Below, one piece after another: positions 22,589-34,504 of a stretch of 64,000 nucleotides of DNA. The DNA comes from Chondrosia reniformis (Eukaryota > Porifera > Demospongiae > Chondrillida > Chondrillidae). The stretch spans positions 10,058,501 to 10,122,500 of the forward strand of contig OX359189.1 in assembly GCA_947172415.1 (NCBI GenBank). Reading direction: 5' to 3'. The position numbers and the translations under genes are program-made. Positions within the stretch are counted from its first letter, which is position 1; each line of letters begins with the position of its first letter. The notes under the pieces are model-generated. The model was not told the origin of the DNA. It saw only the letters and a program-made list of their open reading frames with translations, and searched no databases.

Positions 22589-25500
22589 TTATGAAGATGG
22601 TTCATCAATTGTTCCTCCTTCTCTGTCAGTCACTTTGCTCTCTCCTTGTTCTTTCTTCAAATTATCTATGAATCCAGTCAGTTGACTAGTTACAATGTAG
22701 GAAAGATTCTGTTGCATTTCTACATCTTTGATTTTACATTCTTCATAAAGAACAGGAGGAACTTGAGGAGTAGACTTGGAATCTATCAAAGGTGATGCAT
22801 ATTCTTCTGTAAAATTATTATTCAATTCAATATAAGATGCACTCTATATACAAAGAATGCATAGTAATAGTTCGAAGGCAATGACTATATATAGCCAAAT
22901 TATATATACTATATATATACGAGACTGAGGCTAATTATGAGATACATGTATACGTATATATCAGTACTGGCCTCTGAGCTGTAACTGTTGTATACTTAAT
23001 GGTATGTAGAGAGAGCTCAGGATCTATGATCAATAATATAAGAGAGCTAGGAATGTGAGATGTGCATGCTTCACTTCCTGTGAATAAATATTACACATGG
23101 TACATATATATCTTCCTTAATCAGCATATAACACTGTATATGGCCATGGTATACAATTCCACCATTATCAATCTGATATATTCATGATAGACACATATAT
23201 AAGAGCATATACAATAAAGGCAAAAACTTACATTTTCCTCGAGCTCTGTACTTGTTATAGACTAAAGATATTACAGCAGAAATTAGGACACCAACTATCA
23301 CTGTAACTACTCCAGTGGCTGTACATGCTGCTATTAATGTGGAGGAAGAGGGAGCTTCAGGTGGTGTAGTACTTACTAATGCATTGATAGAATAAATAGC
23401 ATTATACAATTGTAATTATATGTATATTAACTAATGTGCTTACATGTACGTACGTATATGATGGTTATATACGCATCTGGAAAAAAGAATTATCAATCTA
23501 GAATTGCCAGTATACGTATATATTGAAATTTAAGTGACTTAACATTAAACTGGTACTTTTAGCTATAAGTGATATGATGAGACTAAATATTTTATGCAAT
23601 ATCAATAGGGTTATGTATACTTTGTAGATAGAAATATGTCAAAGAGAATGTCAGATGTGGTTACATATATATATATGTTTAAACTCACATGTATTTGGTA
23701 TTTTTACTTCTGTATATAATGGCTTACTCTGTCCAACACCGTTTGTAGCAATTACATTAACATTATATATATCTCCTCTTTTAAGGTTGTTTACAGCAAT
23801 ATTGTAAGACGTCAAATGAGCCACACTAATGGTCAACACAAAACTGTAGCGATTTCCATTAAGCTTTATCTACATACATACGTATGCATGCACAGCTAAT
23901 ATATATAGATTCATACCTACAGAATATGTAAAATATAATATTTTACATATATTATTCTATTAACCAACCGAATAATTATCAACATTCTGTCCTCCGTCAG
24001 TCAGTAGTACAACATCCACTGATAGAATAGTCAGTGAGAGTGCTTCAACTGATACACTCTCAATAATAGGAACTACATAACAGACAAATACTCATATACC
24101 TCACTATACACTACATGGAACTACATCTCACATACCTGAGTCAGGTGTAGTAAAGGTACTGGCTGCTGGAGGACTCACTCCATATTCATTCTCAGCTACT
24201 ACTCTTACACTATACATTGAACTATGCCATATTCCATCATCCATAGTTAAGTTCAATTGAGTTGAAATTGTTCTGAAGGACAAGTTGACAGTGTCATTTA
24301 TCACTCTGACAGTGTAGGAGAGAGGTCGACTAGTTCCTCCATCATCAGATGGTACCTCCCAACTTAGAGTGACACTGAATGGACCAACATCATCAGATGT
24401 GATGTCTTGTGGAACACTTGGAGGACCTTATTGAGATTGAGACATGTCAAAACTAAATGGAAGAATGTACATACAAAAATACATACCCAATACACTCACC
24501 CAACACATTCAAGCATGTTGCTATGGTAACACTTCCTGCTTCATTAGTCACCATACAAGTATAGTTTCCACTATCTTCACTTCTCTTCAGAGAAGAGACA
24601 GTTAAGATGGATCCACTCACTCCTTCTGTGATCTCAACTCCATCTCTCTCAAACACATAACTACTAGGTGGAGGGTTGGCAGCTGATGGAGTACAGTTAA
24701 ATGTGAAATTTTCAGTAAACACAATATTCTGCATCTGAGCTGGTTGAACAGCAAATTCTGGAGGATCTACGTACGTTTAGAAACAGTAATTCATACACTT
24801 ATATAAATTTATGTCTCAACTCACAGTACACATCCAAGTTGACAACAGCTGTATCACTTCCTGCTGTAGTAGTCACATTTACTGTGTAAGATCCACTGTC
24901 AGTACGAACAACATTTTGTATTGTAAAGCTAGATGCTCCATTACCAGATCCAATATTAACAGTAATCCTGCCATCTTGTACAGTAACTCCATCTTCAGTT
25001 ATAACAATATTACTACTCACTGGAAATGGATTACCAGTTATAGTTAGAGGAGTAGTGAAGGATGTTCCTTCTATAACAGACTCGTTTGTGATAGGTGGAG
25101 CGATTACCGGCCAAGGAGGTACTATATGTACAAATAAAGAGTACGGCAGAGGACAGTAAACTTAATTGACCATATATATGTGTATACACCATGCGTATGA
25201 ACGTAGCACCGTCCAGCTATATAACAAACCGAGGCGATAACTCACCAACAACACTGAGAAGTATTTCAGGAGAATATTGACTCTCGACTGGCAACAGTAC
25301 AAACCAACATCTCAATGTACTTCCATTGTGATCCCTAGTAACTGGTCCGAACGTGTAGCTAGCTCCGTTAGGTATATCAGTGAAGTCTACAAGTTCTTGA
25401 GTTGATGGAATAACTTGTCCATTTAACTGGACTACAATATCAGGCTGCATTGATCCCTCGTTACTGCAGTTGAACGATGTCGTATCTCCTTCTTGAATAA

Positions 25501-25738
25501 TCAGCATTCCGCTTGGCTGAATTTTTTGGCAGTAAGGACCTGTTGATTTGAACATATACGTATAGACAATCTAGAAGTATATCAAAAACTATGATGTATA
25601 TGTGTTATGTTGGGTGAGTGTTCAGTATATGACAGGGTAACTTAACAATATCATATAAACATGTAATGTAAATTACATACATATACACTGACCTGATGCT
25701 ACTGCCAAGAATATAATAACTCTCTGAATACATGCCAT
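22589..25738 (-). CDS. Receptor D: signal peptide-Ig-Ig-Ig-FN3-FN3-TM-tail
   Basis: Exons in transcript order: 25738-25693 (signal peptide MACIQRVIIFLAVAS), 25539-25246 (Ig), 25121-24825 (cysteine-less Ig), 24766-24500 (I-set Ig), 24426-24136 (FN3), 24072-23969 plus 23869-23689 (second FN3; donor of the first half is the weak GTTGGT), 23375-23232 (TM, VVTVIVGVLISAVISLVY then NKYRARGK) and a tail frame 22806-22589 with VLYEEC and LSYIVT. Splicing TM directly to this tail makes a TAA at the junction (T|AA), so either a small exon was missed or the product ends right after the TM. The tail is related to that of receptor F. Membrane receptor, ligand unknown. Confidence 0.68.
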
Positions 25739-27166
25739 AGAAAAAAATCAGGTTTAGATCAGATTATTACTAAAAGGAATTACATATATAGATAGGTTGA
25801 ATAAAATGGCTGAATAAATTAATGAAAGCACTTTTACATTTTTCACCCAGAAGAATTAGTACTCACCTTTTTGAGTACTTTCATATTTTCTACAATTTGT
25901 CATTAAAATCATAACAAAATACTCATTGCTAAGGCAGAAGATCAATGATTTGGTATTTCCTGAAATCCATCTCTTCTAGCAATTAGATCAGCTCATTTAG
26001 TAGAGTTATAACTAACTAAGATGTCTGTGAATGCCGTCAGCAAGTATATATAACATATATATACATATATTATTATAGCTAAGTAGCCCTGCCGGAATGA
26101 ATTATTATTAGCTATAGTATAGGAAAAAGAAAACGATCATCATAAGGTATGACTACAGGATGTTCATAAAAGTTTTTCTTTTTAAAGTCAAGCATATATA
26201 AAACCTATGTATAGAAAATCTGAAATGATTTTCCTATATATGATCATTTACAAGCTATACATATACTTCAAATTCATACAGTATAGACTGTGCATACGTA
26301 TATATGTACATCATAGAATCATATATTTACTGTACATATATATCACATAATACAAAATGAGATGCTCTCTATTTATACATTCATTCTTTGCAAGATTGAG
26401 TAAGATTCACTTTCATAATATATAGGACTTGTGAATGATGTCTTTATATACAATTACAGTATGTTTCAATACAAAATTTGTTTCTATTGTTATTATTTAT
26501 CTCACATACAAAAAACTATTTGTTGTTCTTACATACTTATCTCACCAAGTTATTGATTATTATACAAATTGTGGTAACTGTAGAATTGTTTAAACTTTAA
26601 AAATCATGGTTGTGTTTAAGTGTCAACAAGTTACAAGACACAAAATGTACAAAGTTACATATTCCTACATAATATGTGTACAGTATACCCAAGCTGATAC
26701 TGTATGAAATTTACATACATATTTAAATTATTATATGATATAAATACAAATCTTTTCTCTATTTACACATGTTCATGTATGAAACATGAATTCAACTGAA
26801 ACTTAAGTACCTTCACATTTCAAATATAGAGAGTGTGTATATCTACATATACTAAATATGTACACACGTAAATATGTATTCATTCATTGCACTATTGAGT
26901 AGTAATGTAATTGTAATATTGAAGATTCACTTTTCATTTATAGGATTTGTGAATGATGTCCCAATATTATTTGTGACCTTTCATTTTATCAATTTAGTTC
27001 TACATATATGCATTATAATAATAACATCTTCTATTACACAACAGAACAGTCTTTCTTAAAATAGTTATATCTCAAAAAGGTATATTTGATTATTATACAA
27101 ATTATGGATTATTTATACTTTTAACCGAAAAATATACACAATTATGTTCAATTTAGTTTACAATAA
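25739..27166. other. Intergenic between D and G
   Basis: AT-rich flank. 25800-26230 is repeated with changes at 33290-33720, and 26400-27160 resembles 38600-39010 and the flanks of the other type 2 tails. No gene seen. Confidence 0.5.
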
Positions 27167-29520
27167 TTATGGTGTCTCATAAGTATTATGTACAGTGTCA
27201 GCCATCTTGTTGCCTTGGTAACCTTTGCTCTCAATTACTTCAGAAGGCACAGCATAAGCAGGATTACACAGCATATCAATTTGTTTCATTTCAATCTCTT
27301 TATATGAAACATGCTGTGAATTGCAATTGGTAGGAACATCTAAAGTATAAAATGTAGTTCATTTAGTTCTTCATAGGAAAACAGAGTACTATAATGTCAT
27401 AGAACTTCATTACTACATATAGTACCTATAGCAGGAAAACTAATAATAATAGCAATACACTTAAGTAAATTTCTCACTGATCACTTTATGTAGCAGTTCA
27501 CTCCAGTATATTATATGTACAGCTGATGAAGATTATTCTGTATAGCTATTGTTATTAATAATTTTCCTGCTGTTAATCCTCAAAAGTTCACAATCTAATG
27601 TATAGTTGATTATATATCATCATATCATATACGTACGTATGCATATATATAATACTAACCACTTTTCTTCTTGTGATAGTAATATACAATGATCAGTATG
27701 ATAGAGATGAGTAGGAAACTTATAACAACTACTCCAACAATTCCTCCAACAATGGCTTGTACCAGAGTATCTTCAGACACAGAATTAGCTGCACATGATA
27801 TATATATATGTATCCACTTAGATAATCTTAAACTCATAATCTTATATCATATACTATATACAAACACATAGAAATTATTTCACCATTTGACAAGCCATAT
27901 ATCAGTAATCAAAACATCAACCATTCAAAAGGTATATTTAAAGGTATTATAAAACAATAAACTTACATGGTAAATGAGTCACACTTAATTCCAACTGAAA
28001 TGGAGTACTCTCCCCAACACTGTTCATAGCACTCACATTAATGTTATAAGTCTCTCCAATAGTTAATATGTCTACTAACATGACACTGTAAGATCTCAGA
28101 TGAGCTGAAAGAAAGGTCATGTTGAAACTAAAGTTTCCTCCAGAAATCTCCACCTGTCAACATTTTAGGAACATTTACATAAACAAAATTAATTGTATAA
28201 TTATATATACCTCACTGAAATTCTCATTCATTGCCTACATACTGAACTCACAGTATAGTTAGTAACATTCTGTCCTCCGTCAGTCAGTAGTACAACATCC
28301 ACTGATAGAATAGTCAGTGAGAGTGCTTCAACTGATACACTCTCGATAATAGGAACTACATAACAGACAAATACTCATATACTTCACTATACACTACATG
28401 GAACTACATCTCACATACCTGAGTCAGGTGTAGTAAAGGTACTGGCTGCTGGAGGACTCACTCCATATTCATTCTCAGCTACTATTTCCACTTTGTATTG
28501 AGTGCTGTGTTGAAGGTTAGTCAGTGACAGAGTAGTCACATCTGATGTAGTGAAGGAGAGAGTGACAGTGTTGTTTGTTAGGTTGATGGAGTACTTGAGT
28601 GATTGATCAGTTCCTCCATTATCGGATGGTGGACTCCAAATAATAGTAGCTGTGAATGGACTGACATCCTCAAATGTGATCATTTGTGGATCAGTTGGAG
28701 AAGCTATGAAATTTGGAGGAGTTATATATGAAATATAATAGAAATACTAATTAAGTTACAATGAATTTCGATAAAAAAATAAATTTCTTACAAACTACAT
28801 AAGTATACATACAGTCAACTTGCTCATAACAAATTTTTGGTTATAATGAATGATTGCAATTGTCAAAAAACAATTCCTGTCCATTCAATTCCTTCTGTTT
28901 ATAACAAACAAAATTGCAAAGAATTATTACGAGACCTAAATGTAAACCTAATCCTAATTAACAGTCAATTAGAACTTTTGAATGTAACTTAGAGACACTA
29001 TAAACTTCCATTTCCTACAAACTGCTGTACAGTAAAAGTACTATATACAGAACTAAACCTAGTTTGGATGAGGATACAAGAGTCTTCTCTTTATTCTTCT
29101 GCTCCACTGGTTCTGGGAATGTAAATCTTCATCAGTGACCGAGGGAATCTTAGCAGTTGTTTTCTTGTTGATATTGGCTCTCTGTGCTGAATCATGTACA
29201 TTTGTGTCTATAATATGCATAAGATAGAGAGGAAAATGAAAATGCTTCTTACCTGTAACTAATAAAGGTTGCTATGGTAACACTTCTTACAACACCCATA
29301 GCAGTGCAAGTATAATTTCCAGTATTATCTCTTTTCAAAATTGTAACTGACAATATGGATTCACTCACTCCTTCTGTGATCTCCACTCCATCTCTCTCAA
29401 ACACATAACTACTAGGTGGAGGGTTGGCAGCTGATGGAGTACAGTTGAGTGTGAAGACAGAACCAGCTGCTAGCTTTAGCATTTGCACTTTTGGAAGTAA
29501 AGTTGCAAACTCAGGAGAAA
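27167..29520 (-). CDS. Receptor G: Ig-FN3-FN3-TM-ITIM tail, 5' end missing
   Basis: Exons in transcript order: 29520-29260 (I-set Ig, FTLNCTPSAANPP and NTGNYTC; donor GTTACA weak, with an alternative at 29253 that would break phase), 28703-28419 (FN3, TIIWSPPSDNGG), 28355-28252 plus 28153-27967 (second FN3), 27788-27660 (TM, IVGVVVISFLLISIILIIVY then HKKKS) and 27339-27167 (tail, stop TAA). The tail has VSYKEI (a clean ITIM), NPAYAVPSEV and NTYETP. No signal peptide or N-terminal Ig was found upstream; the space is taken by a duplicated piece of receptor F's tail and a dispersed repeat. Probably truncated at the 5' end, though the reading frame is intact. Confidence 0.6.
28960..29190. repeat. 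Dispersed repeat (copy 1)
   Basis: Shares, with divergence, the motif order 'aaacctagtttggatgagg...gagtctt...cttctgctccactgg' with 49395-49545, and in part with 50120-50190. It lies in the receptor G intron after the Ig exon and may be an old interspersed element. Ends not defined. Confidence 0.45.
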
Positions 29521-29599
29521 CTGAAGAATCAAAATATAATATCATAGATCAGTGATATGGAAAAGACATGATATAATATTAAACCTTCCAAAGAGTTAT

Positions 29600-30000
29600 A
29601 TTACATGCAGACGAATGATGAATTTCTCCTTTCCATTGTTGTTGTTGTTTATTTGAAAAGGAACTTGTTAATCAAAAGCAAACACAAATTGAAATTGAGA
29701 CTTTATAAAACACAGAATATATATATACGTACATATATAAACAATAAACAATGTCACATAAGTAAACAAGTTCATATAATTGGAGCTCAAGAAGGAGGTT
29801 CATAAACAACGGTATTTCCTTTCTTGTCAGCCATCTTGTTCCCAGGTCCTTCCTTCTCAGTCAGTTGAAATGGTACAGCATAAGAAATGCATTTCATAGT
29901 ACTTGAAAAATGAGTTTTATGATTATGATTGTCTGGTATGATCATGTGATGACTATATATGTGACTTACCATGCCACCAAACATAAATGCGTATATAGTA
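29600..30000 (-). pseudogene. Partial tandem copy of the receptor F tail exon
   Basis: A duplicate of 30030-30400 with indels. The minus-strand frame reads KCISYAVPFQLTEKE and ends VVYEPPS at a stop near 29802, matching the second half of the F tail (NPSYAVPSQLTEKE ... IVHEPPS). The front half with VTYEEC is lost, so it is a decayed or alternative 3' exon. Confidence 0.6.
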
Positions 30001-30202
30001 AATGCTTATTAATAAATAACTTATGCATAGAAATGTAGGAGAATTGAAAAAACTTCATTTTGACCAAATTTCTCCACTTAGTTGTTCATTTGAAAAGGAA
30101 CTGGTTATATCAAACAAAATTGAAATTGAAACTGAACATGTTCATAAAAAACACGGAACATGCATATATAAATGGAATGTCACACAAGGTAATAATTGGA
30201 GC

Positions 30203-32290
30203 TCAAGAAGGAGGTTCATGAACAATGGTGTTTCCTTTTTTGTCAGCCATCTTGTTTCCAGGTCCTTCCTTCTCAGTCAATTGAGATGGTACAGCATAAG
30301 AAGGATTCTGTTGCATTTCAACAACATTCTTCATCTCACACTCTTCATATGTAACATTAACAGGAGCAGAACTAGACTTGCTGGAAGGTACATCTGTGAA
30401 GAGTAAATATGCACGTATACCATCATCTCACACTTATCTTAGAGAGGTAGATTTGGAGGAAGCATCTGTAGAGTGTGTGTACAAAGTTGCATGCATATGG
30501 TAGGGGCCAATAGCAGCAGCACTGTACCAGTAGACACTGAGACTATAGAGATGTATCTACTATGTAATCTCTCTCTATATTCATATTAATACTACGTATA
30601 CTTCTTTAGTTTTGTGTCACATATTATTGTATATGAGCAATTGAGCAACTAAATGACACATATACCATATTATATTAACAAAATAAACCTCTTCATGTTA
30701 AAACTTGTCTTTAACGTATAAACAAGTTTCATTATTAACAACTCACGTTTAGTGCCACAAAGATGTCTGTGATGGCAGACAAATACGAAAACAGAAATAA
30801 GGATTCCCAGGATCACTCCAATTGTTAATCCACCAAATGATCCAGGCACTGTACCAGTTATTGAGGTGGTTGTCGGACAGGTACACAGAGGGGAAGTCCC
30901 TGCAGTATTTAAATGTTCACATTGTCAATATATTATAAATTAAACTTACGTAACTTACTAGACTATAACTTAAACAGAGGATGACTATATGGTATATATA
31001 CTTACTAGTGAAACTTGTTTTAAATGGTGCACTAACACCAACACTGTTTGTAGCAGTTACAATAGTGCTATAATTCACTCCTTCAAGTAAGTTGTGTACA
31101 TTCAAAATATATGGTGTTAACTTTGTTGAAGGAACAGACATCTGGAAAGTGTAATTGCATCCAGTGATTATAATCTATTTTTTGAATGCAAAAGAAAAAA
31201 CAGTGAAATATTTAATTAATAAAATAATGTTTAAACACTCACAGTATAATTATCCACATTCTGTCCTCCATCAGTCAGTAGTACAACATCCACTGATAGA
31301 ATAGTCAGTGAGAGTGCTTCAACTGATACACTCTCAATAATAGGAACTACATAACAGATAATACTCATATACCTCACTATACACTACATGGAACTACATC
31401 TCACATACCTGAGTCAGGTGTAGTAAAGGTACTGGCTGCTGGAGGACTCACTCCATATTCATTCTCAGCTACTACTCTCATACTATACATTGAACTGTGC
31501 CATATTCCATCATCCTTAGTTAAGGTCAATTGAGTTGAAGTTGTACTGAAGGACAAGTTGACAGTGCCATTTATCACTCTGACAGTGTAGGAGAGAGGTT
31601 GACTAGTTCCTCCATCATCAGATGGTACCTCCCAACTTAGAGTGACACTGAATGGACCAACATCATCAGATGTGATGTCTTGTGGAACACTTGGAGGACC
31701 TAATTGAGATTGAGATTGAGACATGCTAGAACTTAAAGGAAGAATGTACATACAAAGAGAACATACCCAACACATTCAGGCATGTCACTATGGTAACACT
31801 CCCTACTTTATTAGTCACCATACAAGCACGTTGTATTCCAGTTCAGATACATAGCAAACTTATTCGATAACTCACAAACAACATTTAGAAGTATGTCAGG
31901 AGAATATTGAATCTTAACTGGCAACAGTACAAACCAACATCTTAATGTACTTCCGTTGTGATCCCTAGTAACTGGTCCGAACGTGTAGCTAGCTCCGTTA
32001 GGAAGAGAAGTGAACTCTACAAGTTCTTGAGTTGATGGAATAACTTGTCCATTTAACTGGACTACAATATCAGGTTGCATCGATCCCTCGTTAGTGCAGT
32101 TGAATGATATCGTATCACCTTCTTGAATAAGAATTGTTCCACTTGGATTAATCTCTTGACTGACAGTGTTAGCTATCATCAGCATTATAGCAATGACAAT
32201 ATAATCGTATAGTTTGCACATACATATGCACTGACCAGACGCTACTGCCAAGAATAAAATAACTGTCTGAATCATCTTCATATATGCCAT
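30203..32290 (-). CDS. Receptor F: signal peptide-Ig-FN3-FN3-TM-tail (complete)
   Basis: Exons in transcript order: 32290-32236 (MAYMKMIQTVILFLAVAS), 32172-31876 (Ig, ISFNCTNEG and LRCWF), 31699-31409 (FN3, VTLSWEVPSDDGG), 31346-31243 plus 31141-31006 (second FN3, shortened), 30899-30747 (TM, FGGLTIGVILGILISVFVFV) and 30393-30203 (tail, stop TGA). All phases fit, about 408 aa. The reading frame also stays open across the first intron, so intron retention would not disrupt it. The tail has VTYEEC, NPSYAVPSQL and IVHEPPS; VTYEEC is ITIM-like but has Cys at +3. Two Ig exons present in D are gone; the last 60 or so bases of one survive at about 31770-31830. Confidence 0.75.
31765..31830 (-). pseudogene. 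Relic of the third Ig exon inside receptor F
   Basis: The minus strand reads VTNKVGSVTIVTCLNVLG with its 3' border, the end of the I-set Ig exon seen in D, E, A and C. The front of the exon is deleted and the relic abuts intron sequence after F's first Ig. It marks the deletion that shortened F. Confidence 0.7.
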
Positions 32291-32585
32291 AGAAAAATGA
32301 GGTTTAGATCAGATTATTACTAAAGGGAATCACACACAAATATATATATATATGATGTTTAATTAATTAGGTATAATATATTAAAAACTGAATGCTAGAA
32401 TGACTGAATAAATTAATGAAAGCACTTTCTTGTGTCAGATTCAATTAGATCAGCTCATTAAGTAGAGTTACAACTAAGATGTCTGTGAATGCTGTCAGCA
32501 AGTATATACGTATAACATATACATACGTATAGTAGCCCCTGCCTGAACTTATATATATTAAAATAAGGAGAACATCATCTATCTT
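32291..32585. other. Upstream flank of receptor F
   Basis: AT-rich flank, similar to 25739-26080 upstream of receptor D. Presumably contains the F promoter; no motif can be assigned. Confidence 0.4.
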
Positions 32586-33250
32586 TATGTGACTTGAGAG
32601 ATATAACTATATTGGTGAGGGGTCATGTGACTTGAGAGATATAACTAGGTGAGGGGTCATGTGACTTGTGAGATATAACTGGGTGAGGGGTCATGTGACC
32701 TGAGAGATATAACTAGGTGAGGGGTCATGTGACTTGAGAGATATAACAAGGTGAGGGGTCATGTGACTTGAGAGATATAACAAGGTGAGGGGTCATGTGA
32801 CTTGAGAGATATAACTAGGTGAGTGGTCATGTGACTTGAGAGATATAACTAGGTGAGGGGTCATGTGACTTGAGAGATATAACTATATTGGTGAGGGGTC
32901 ATGTGACTTGAGAGATATAACTATATTGGTGAGGGGTCATGTGACTTGAGAGATATAACTACGTGAGGGGTCATGTGACTTGAGAGATATAACTAGGTGA
33001 GGAGTCATGTGACTTGAGAGATATAACTAGGTGAGGGGTCATGTGACTTGAGAGATATAACTAGGTGAGGGGTCATGTGACCTGAGAGATATAACTGGGT
33101 GAGGTGTCATGTGACCTGAGAGATATAACTAGGTGAGGGGTCATGTGACTTGAGAGATATAACTACGTGACGGGTCATGTGACCTGAGAGATATAACTAG
33201 GTGAGGGGTCATGTGACTTGAGAGATATAACTGGGTGAGGGGTCATGTGA
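32586..33250. repeat. 34-bp minisatellite, about 19 units
   Basis: The unit is close to 'catgtgacttgagagata' followed by 'taactaggtgaggggt'. Three units carry an extra 'tatt' (taactatattggtgagg). It lies upstream of receptor F, between flanks otherwise shared with receptor D. Confidence 0.92.
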
Positions 33251-33723
33251 CATACGAAGGTCAAATAAAATGTTTATAATTAATTATAATATTTAAAAAC
33301 TAGAGGCATAGAATAGCTGAATAAATTAATGAAAGCACTTTTACAATTTTCAGCCCGAAGAACTAGTACTCACTTTTTGAGTACTTTCACATTTTCTACA
33401 AAAATCATGACAAAATATTCATTGTCAGAAGATCAATGATTTGGTATTTCCTGAAATCCATCTCTTCCAGCAATTAGATCAGCTCATTTAGTAGAGTTAC
33501 AACAAACATGTGTATCCTGTCAGCAAGTATGTACATATATATATAAAACATATACATATAATAATTATAGCTAAGTAGCCACTGCCTGAATGTATAGAGG
33601 TTATGAGAATAAGGAGAACATGTTAGGAAAACAATTCATCTATAATCATGAGGTATGATTACATGATGTTCATATCTATTAAGTAAATGTTTTTCTTTTT
33701 GAAGTCAAACATACTGTGTATAT
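33251..33723. other. Intergenic flank duplicated from 25800-26230
   Basis: Carries the same landmarks as the region upstream of receptor D ('ttttgagtactttcacattt', 'atttggtatttcctgaaatc'). No gene. Confidence 0.5.
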
Positions 33724-33869
33724 CTTTGTAACTGAAGAAGACCCCCAGGGTCGAAACGTTTGGCAGAAAGAACAATCGAAAAAACTGCGTCTCTAGACGC
33801 TCCCAAAGTCGAAAGATGAACCGTTACAAAGATAAGTTCGACGCAGTTAGAAGAAATCCTTATTCCATT
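33724..33869. mobile_element. 146-bp retroposed element with hammerhead-like core
   Basis: Flanked by identical 13-bp copies of atactgtgtatat (33711-33723 and 33870-33882), a target-site duplication typical of retroposition. Inside are CTGAAGA (33732-33738), a 5-bp stem GACCC/GGGTC with loop CCA, and GAAA (33753-33756): the conserved core order of a hammerhead ribozyme. A 12-bp complement (33721-33732 with 33823-33834) encloses it. A cleavage triplet in the standard place is not evident. Hammerhead motifs are known in Penelope-like elements and retrozymes; which family this is cannot be told here. Confidence 0.6.
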
Positions 33870-34337
33870 ATACTGTGTATATAAGCATTTAAGTTCTATA
33901 TAAACCACCTACATATAAATAATTTTCCAATATGTGATCATAGCAACTGGTCGTACTTATTTACAAGTTCTACATATTCCTATACATAAATATACGTATG
34001 TACGTACACTCACTTTAAATTCATACAGTATATATAGGCTATACTTATGTATATTTACTGTACATATCATGATATAAATACAAATCTAGATGTACACTTC
34101 CATTCATTGCAAGATTGAGTAAGATTCAGTTTTCAAAATATTATATAGGACTTGTGAATGATGTCTTTATATGTGTATACACAATTTCAGTTCAAATACA
34201 AAAAACTATTTGTTATTACTTATCTCACCAAGTTATTGATTATTATACAAATTATGGAAATGGAATACACAATTATGTTTCATTTAGTTTACAAATAATG
34301 TGCTCAGTGTTGGTAACTTGTTCTTGTTTACAAATAA

Positions 34338-34504
34338 TCATGGTGTCTCATAAGTAATGTGCTCAGTGTCAGCCATTTTGTTGCCTTGGTAACCTTTGTT
34401 TACTTCAGAAGGCACAGCATAAGCAGGATTACACAACATATCAATTTGTTTCATCTCAATCTCTTCATATGAAACATGCTGTGAATTGCAATCAGTAGGA
34501 ACAT
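34338..34504 (-). CDS. Orphan type 2 ITIM tail exon (H)
   Basis: An open phase-1 exon of 55 codons after acceptor (ct at 34505-34506), ending TGA. It encodes DVPTDCNSQHVSYEEI (ITIM), NPAYAVPSEV and HITYETP. No TM exon lies between it and the 3' end of receptor I at 39017. It may be a distal alternative 3' exon of receptor I or a stranded duplicate. Its paralogue at 57225-57370 is broken, which argues for loss of constraint. Confidence 0.5.

Noticed and set aside
24811..25047. Frames antisense to the cysteine-less Ig exons (for example 24811-25047 and 18832-19104)
   Set aside because: They recur wherever that exon occurs, have no start context or domain, and lie opposite exons with matching splice sites and conserved frames.
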